Below are positions 61,701 through 64,000 of a DNA stretch of 64,000 bases, one piece after another (the stretch's first letter is position 1; every line of letters starts with the position of its first letter). The notes beneath the pieces are model-generated. The model searched no databases, was not told the DNA's origin, and worked only from the letters and a program-made list of their open reading frames with translations. This DNA comes from Streptomyces scabiei 87.22. GTDB lineage: Bacteria > Actinomycetota > Actinomycetes > Streptomycetales > Streptomycetaceae. The stretch lies in contig NC_013929.1 in the NCBI RefSeq assembly GCF_000091305.1, positions 9,300,001 through 9,364,000 on the forward strand, in the 5' to 3' direction. Both the position numbers and the translations under genes were made by a program.

Positions 61701-64000
61701 GAGGACGTCGCCGAGGTCGCCGCCACGCTCGGGGTCGAGGCCGCCAGCTGGAGCGACGTCCTGCCCGCCCTATCCGCCTGGCGCCGTGACCGCCGTGACC
61801 GGGCCGTCCTCGACGGCTGGCGCTACCACATCTCCTGGCAGCGGCTCACGGCCAAGGCAGCCGCACCGCTGCGGGGCCGCTGGCCGGTCCTCGTCCCGGA
61901 CGGCCACACCGCCGACGCGGCGGTGACCCGTGCCGTCGAGGCCCTGCGCGAGCGCGGCGCCGACCCCGAACTCGTCGTCCTCGACCACAGCCACACCGAC
62001 CGGTCCCGGCTCACCGACCACCTGCGCGAGCTGCTGGCCACCGGGCCCGGCACGGAGACCGCCCCCGCCGGAGTGCTGTCCCTGCTGGCCCTCGACGAAC
62101 GGCCGCACGAGGGACTGCCCGCCCTGCCCGTCGGCCTGGCGCTCACCACCGCCCTGGTCCAGGCGCTGGACGACCTCGGGGTCCGGACCACGCTGTGGTG
62201 CGTCACCTCGGGGGCCGTGCCGGTGCACCCGTCCGAACCGGTGCCCCACCCGGTCCAGGCCCTCGTCTGGGGCTTCGGCCGCACGGCGGCCCTGGAACAC
62301 CCGAGTCTGTGGGGCGGTCTGATCGACCTGCCCGAGCAGTGCGACGCCCGCGCAGGGCACCTGCTCGTCGACCTCCTGGCCGGAGCCGGCGACGAGGACC
62401 AGCTCGCCGTACGGTCCTCCGGGGCGCACGCCCGCCGGCTCGTCCGCGCCACCCCCTCCACCCCCGCGCCGTCGGATCCCTGGCGGCCCTCCGGCACGGT
62501 CCTCGTCACCGGCGGCACGGGCGGGCTCGGCGCCCACGCCGCCCGCTGGCTCGCCCGGGGCGGCGCCGACCACCTGGTCCTCGTCGGCCGCCGGGGTGCC
62601 GACGCCCCCGGCGCCGACGAACTGGCGGCCGAACTCACCGCCCTGGGCACCGGTGTGACCCTGGCCGCCTGCGACATCACCGACCGCGAGGCGCTCGCCG
62701 CGCTCGTCGACCGGGTCGCCGCCGAGGGGCACCCGGTCCGCGCCGTCCTGCACACCGCCGCGGCCGCCCAGCTGTTCCCCGTACGCGACGAGAACCCGGC
62801 GAGCATGGCCGCCACCCTGGCCGCCAAGGTCCAGGGCGCCGCCAACCTCGACGCCGTCCTCGCCGACACCGACCTCGACGCGTTCGTCCTGTACTCCTCC
62901 GTCTCCGGTGTGTGGGGCAGCGCGGACCACGCCGCCTACGCGGCCGGCAACGCCTACCTCGACGCCCTCGCCGCCCACCGACGCGGCCGGGGCCTCACCG
63001 CCACCTCCGTCGTCTGGGGCATCTGGAGCGCCGAGGGCGGCGGCCTCGCCACCAGCGACCTCGAACGCGCCCTCCTCGAACGCGGGATCCCCTTCATGGA
63101 CCCGCGGCTGGCCGTCGGCGGCCTCCAGCGTGTCCTGGACGACGACGAGACCGTCGTCGTGGTCGCCGACGTCGACTGGGCCCGTTTCGTGCCCGTCTTC
63201 ACCTCCGTACGGCCCAGCCCCCTCATCGCCGACCTCCCCGACGTCCGCGCCCTGGCCACCGCCGAGGACCGGACCGAACCCGACCCGGACGACGCCGACG
63301 GCGCCTCCGCGCTGCGCCGCAGCCTCGCGGGACTGGCCGAACCCGAGGTCCGCCGGACCCTGCTGGACCTCGTCCGCACCAACGCCGCCGCGGTCCTCGG
63401 CCACGACTCGGCCGACGCCGTCCTGCCCGACCGGGCCTTCCGCGAACTGGGCTTCGACTCACTGATCGCCGTCGAACTGCGCAACCGGCTCAACCAGGTC
63501 ACCGGCCTGCGACTGCGCGCCACCGTCGTCTTCGACTACTCCTGCGCCGCGCTCCTCGCCGAGCACCTGCGCACCGAACTCCTCGGCGACACCGCCCCGG
63601 CCGCGGCCACGACGGCCGTCGTCCCCGTCGCGGACCCCGACGAGCCCATCGCCATCGTCGCGATGAGCTGCCGCTTCCCCGGGGGCATCGACACTCCGGA
63701 GCGGCTGTGGCAACTGCTCATCGACGGCGGCGAGGTGCTCTCCGGCATGCCCGCCGACCGCGGCTGGCCCCTGGACCGCCTCTACCACCCCGACCCCGAC
63801 CACCAGGGCACCTCCTACGTCCGCGAGGGCAGCTTCCTGCACGACGCGGGCGACTTCGACCCGGCTTTCTTCGGCATCTCGCCACGCGAGGCCGTCGCCA
63901 TGGACCCGCAGCAACGGCTGCTCCTGGAGACCTCCTGGGAGGCGTTCGAACGGGCGGGCATCGACCCGGCGTCCCTGCGCACCACCCCGACCGGTGTCTT
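58773..64000 (+). CDS. conE: Type I modular PKS ConE: module 10 and start of module 11, 3' partial
   Basis: The frame is open from GTG 58773 to the window end (1742 codons visible). It starts with a docking helix (SDRTEQKLRDYLNRVTIDLQ) matching the ConD tail. AGGAGAAGG lies about 13-17 nt upstream. Module 10 is KS-AT(VAGH type)-KR-ACP (37-1604). Module 11 begins at about residue 1625 and is cut inside its KS before the catalytic Cys. It is predicted to add C7-C8 and reduce C9 to an alcohol. The VAGH motif fits the ethyl branch at C8 of concanamycin A. No stop codon, thioesterase or C-terminal docking region is seen, so the gene continues. Confidence 0.9.
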   Translation, partial: MSDRTEQKLRDYLNRVTIDLQQTRRRLRDVEERSREPIAVVAMSCHFPGGVHSPEDLWDLVADGRDTYSGIPADRGWDAAGLAGSGVPVTGAFLDEAGGFDPAFFGISPREALAMDPQQRLMLQTCWEAVERGGIDPVSLRGSRTGVFAASIDQGYMSLADGAPEGVQGFLMTGNAISVMSGRVSYVMGLEGPSVTVDTACSASLVALHLAAQSLRNDECSLALVGGVNVMALPGAYVEISRQGGLAGDGRAKPFAAAADGTGWGEGIGVLLVERLSDARANGHPVLAVLRGSAINQDGASNGLTAPNGPSQQRVIRAALADAQLAPADVDAVEAHGTGTRLGDPIEADALLAAYGQDRAEDQPLWLGSIKSNIGHTQAAAGLAGVIKVVMAIRHGVLPQTLHVDAPTPHVDWSSGGVRLLTERRDWSVDRPRRAGVSSFGMSGTNAHVIIEQAPEAEQRPADEQAPEGGRQGAAEPIADAGPLTVPNAGSGLASGAEPDAAPLPTVPWPLSGRSPEALRDQAARLASWLADRPGLRPADVGHSLAATRSAFEHRAVVVADRPEGFLRGLAAVAAGTSAAETVAGRTGAGDGRTVFVFPGQGSQWAGMARQLLDESPVFAARMAECEQALAPHLDWSLSAVVRGEPDAAPLDRIDVVQPVLFAVMVSLAAVWRSYGVEPDAVVGHSQGEIAAAYVAGALSLDDAARIVAVRSRAQLELSGTGGMASVALPADTLRDRLGAWEGRLSVAAVNGPASAVVSGDPEALDEFLRQCEERQVRTRRVAADVAGHSAHMDRLRDGLLDALAGVRPSAATIPLCSTVTGGSLDTTGMDAGYWFRNMRQTVEFDAAVRDLVRRGHSVFVEISPHPVLTVPTQDTLDDLADPDAAVPAPPTLVTGTLRRDEGGLHRVLTALAQVHVHGVPVDWAAVFAAHRPERVELPTYAFQNRRFWLEPQTRPGTTRDTTDPADAAFWAAVEREDVAEVAATLGVEAASWSDVLPALSAWRRDRRDRAVLDGWRYHISWQRLTAKAAAPLRGRWPVLVPDGHTADAAVTRAVEALRERGADPELVVLDHSHTDRSRLTDHLRELLATGPGTETAPAGVLSLLALDERPHEGLPALPVGLALTTALVQALDDLGVRTTLWCVTSGAVPVHPSEPVPHPVQALVWGFGRTAALEHPSLWGGLIDLPEQCDARAGHLLVDLLAGAGDEDQLAVRSSGAHARRLVRATPSTPAPSDPWRPSGTVLVTGGTGGLGAHAARWLARGGADHLVLVGRRGADAPGADELAAELTALGTGVTLAACDITDREALAALVDRVAAEGHPVRAVLHTAAAAQLFPVRDENPASMAATLAAKVQGAANLDAVLADTDLDAFVLYSSVSGVWGSADHAAYAAGNAYLDALAAHRRGRGLTATSVVWGIWSAEGGGLATSDLERALLERGIPFMDPRLAVGGLQRVLDDDETVVVVADVDWARFVPVFTSVRPSPLIADLPDVRALATAEDRTEPDPDDADGASALRRSLAGLAEPEVRRTLLDLVRTNAAAVLGHDSADAVLPDRAFRELGFDSLIAVELRNRLNQVTGLRLRATVVFDYSCAALLAEHLRTELLGDTAPAAATTAVVPVADPDEPIAIVAMSCRFPGGIDTPERLWQLLIDGGEVLSGMPADRGWPLDRLYHPDPDHQGTSYVREGSFLHDAGDFDPAFFGISPREAVAMDPQQRLLLETSWEAFERAGIDPASLRTTPTGV
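58881..63585 (+). other. PKS module 10: KS-AT(probably ethylmalonyl)-KR-ACP
   Basis: KS Cys201 in TACSAS (Ala in place of the second Ser). The KS N-terminus lacks the usual YDPDPDRPGTSY stretch, reading AGLAGSGVPVTGAF instead. AT Ser686 in GHSQGE; specificity motif VAGH 786-789. KR Tyr1389, no LDD (HTAAAAQL) and a Trp eight residues upstream (A-type). ACP Ser1563. Predicted: C7-C8 with an ethyl branch at C8, C9 alcohol. Confidence 0.87.
63645..64000 (+). other. PKS module 11: N-terminal part of KS
   Basis: Only the first 119 residues of the ketosynthase are present, from PIAIVAMSCRFPGG through FFGISPREAVAMDPQQR to TGVF. The active-site Cys, AT and later domains are outside the window. Confidence 0.92.

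Overview
The window is high-GC actinobacterial DNA, almost certainly Streptomyces. It shows C- or G-ending codons, GTG starts, strong Shine-Dalgarno sequences, rare TTA codons and very large modular polyketide synthase (PKS) genes. From about 3.98 kb to the right edge it holds the left part of a type I PKS cluster. The modules read in order predict the carbon skeleton of concanamycin (an 18-membered plecomacrolide V-ATPase inhibitor) position by position. Because this chemistry is already described, the main result is an identification; the more unusual signals are listed as findings.

Layout. 1-660: 3' part of a secreted GH75 chitosanase (+). 687-730: a 20-bp hairpin terminator. 751-2848: dhaK-dhaL-dhaM (-), a PTS-type dihydroxyacetone kinase. 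2849-3981: gene-free DNA with a decayed IS3-family transposase fragment, probably the boundary between chromosome and cluster. 3982-8614 (-): a probable operon of a discrete acyltransferase-like protein, a heavily decayed EhpF/phenylacetate-CoA-ligase-like pseudogene, and a large LAL-type LuxR regulator with four TTA codons. 8615-8873: a divergent promoter region with a perfect inverted repeat. 8874-64000 (+): five co-directional PKS genes with 14-81 nt gaps, the last one cut by the window end.

Assembly line. ConA: KSQ-AT(malonyl)-ACP loading, then M1 KS-AT(mal)-DH-KR-ACP. ConB: M2 AT(methylmalonyl)-KR; M3 AT(mal)-KR; M4 AT(mmal-like)-KR inactive. ConC: M5 AT(mmal)-KR; M6 AT with an FAGH motif-KR; M7 AT(mal)-DH-KR. 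ConD: M8 AT(mmal)-DH-KR; M9 AT(mmal)-DH-ER-KR. ConE: M10 AT with a VAGH motif-KR; M11 begins. Read against concanamycin A this gives the propenyl end C26-C28, C24-Me/C25-O, C22-H2/C23-O, C20-Me/C21 ketone (hemiketal), C18-Me/C19-OH, C16-OMe/C17-O, C14=C15, C12(Me)=C13, C10-Me/C11-H2 and C8-ethyl/C9-OH. The end of conE, later modules 12-13 with a thioesterase, and the methoxymalonyl, ethylmalonyl, deoxysugar, carbamoyl and O-methyl genes should lie to the right, outside this window.

Control. The LAL regulator (four TTA codons) and conB (one TTA codon) suggest bldA-tRNA dependence at two levels. The perfect inverted repeat between the divergent acyltransferase gene and conA is a candidate operator.
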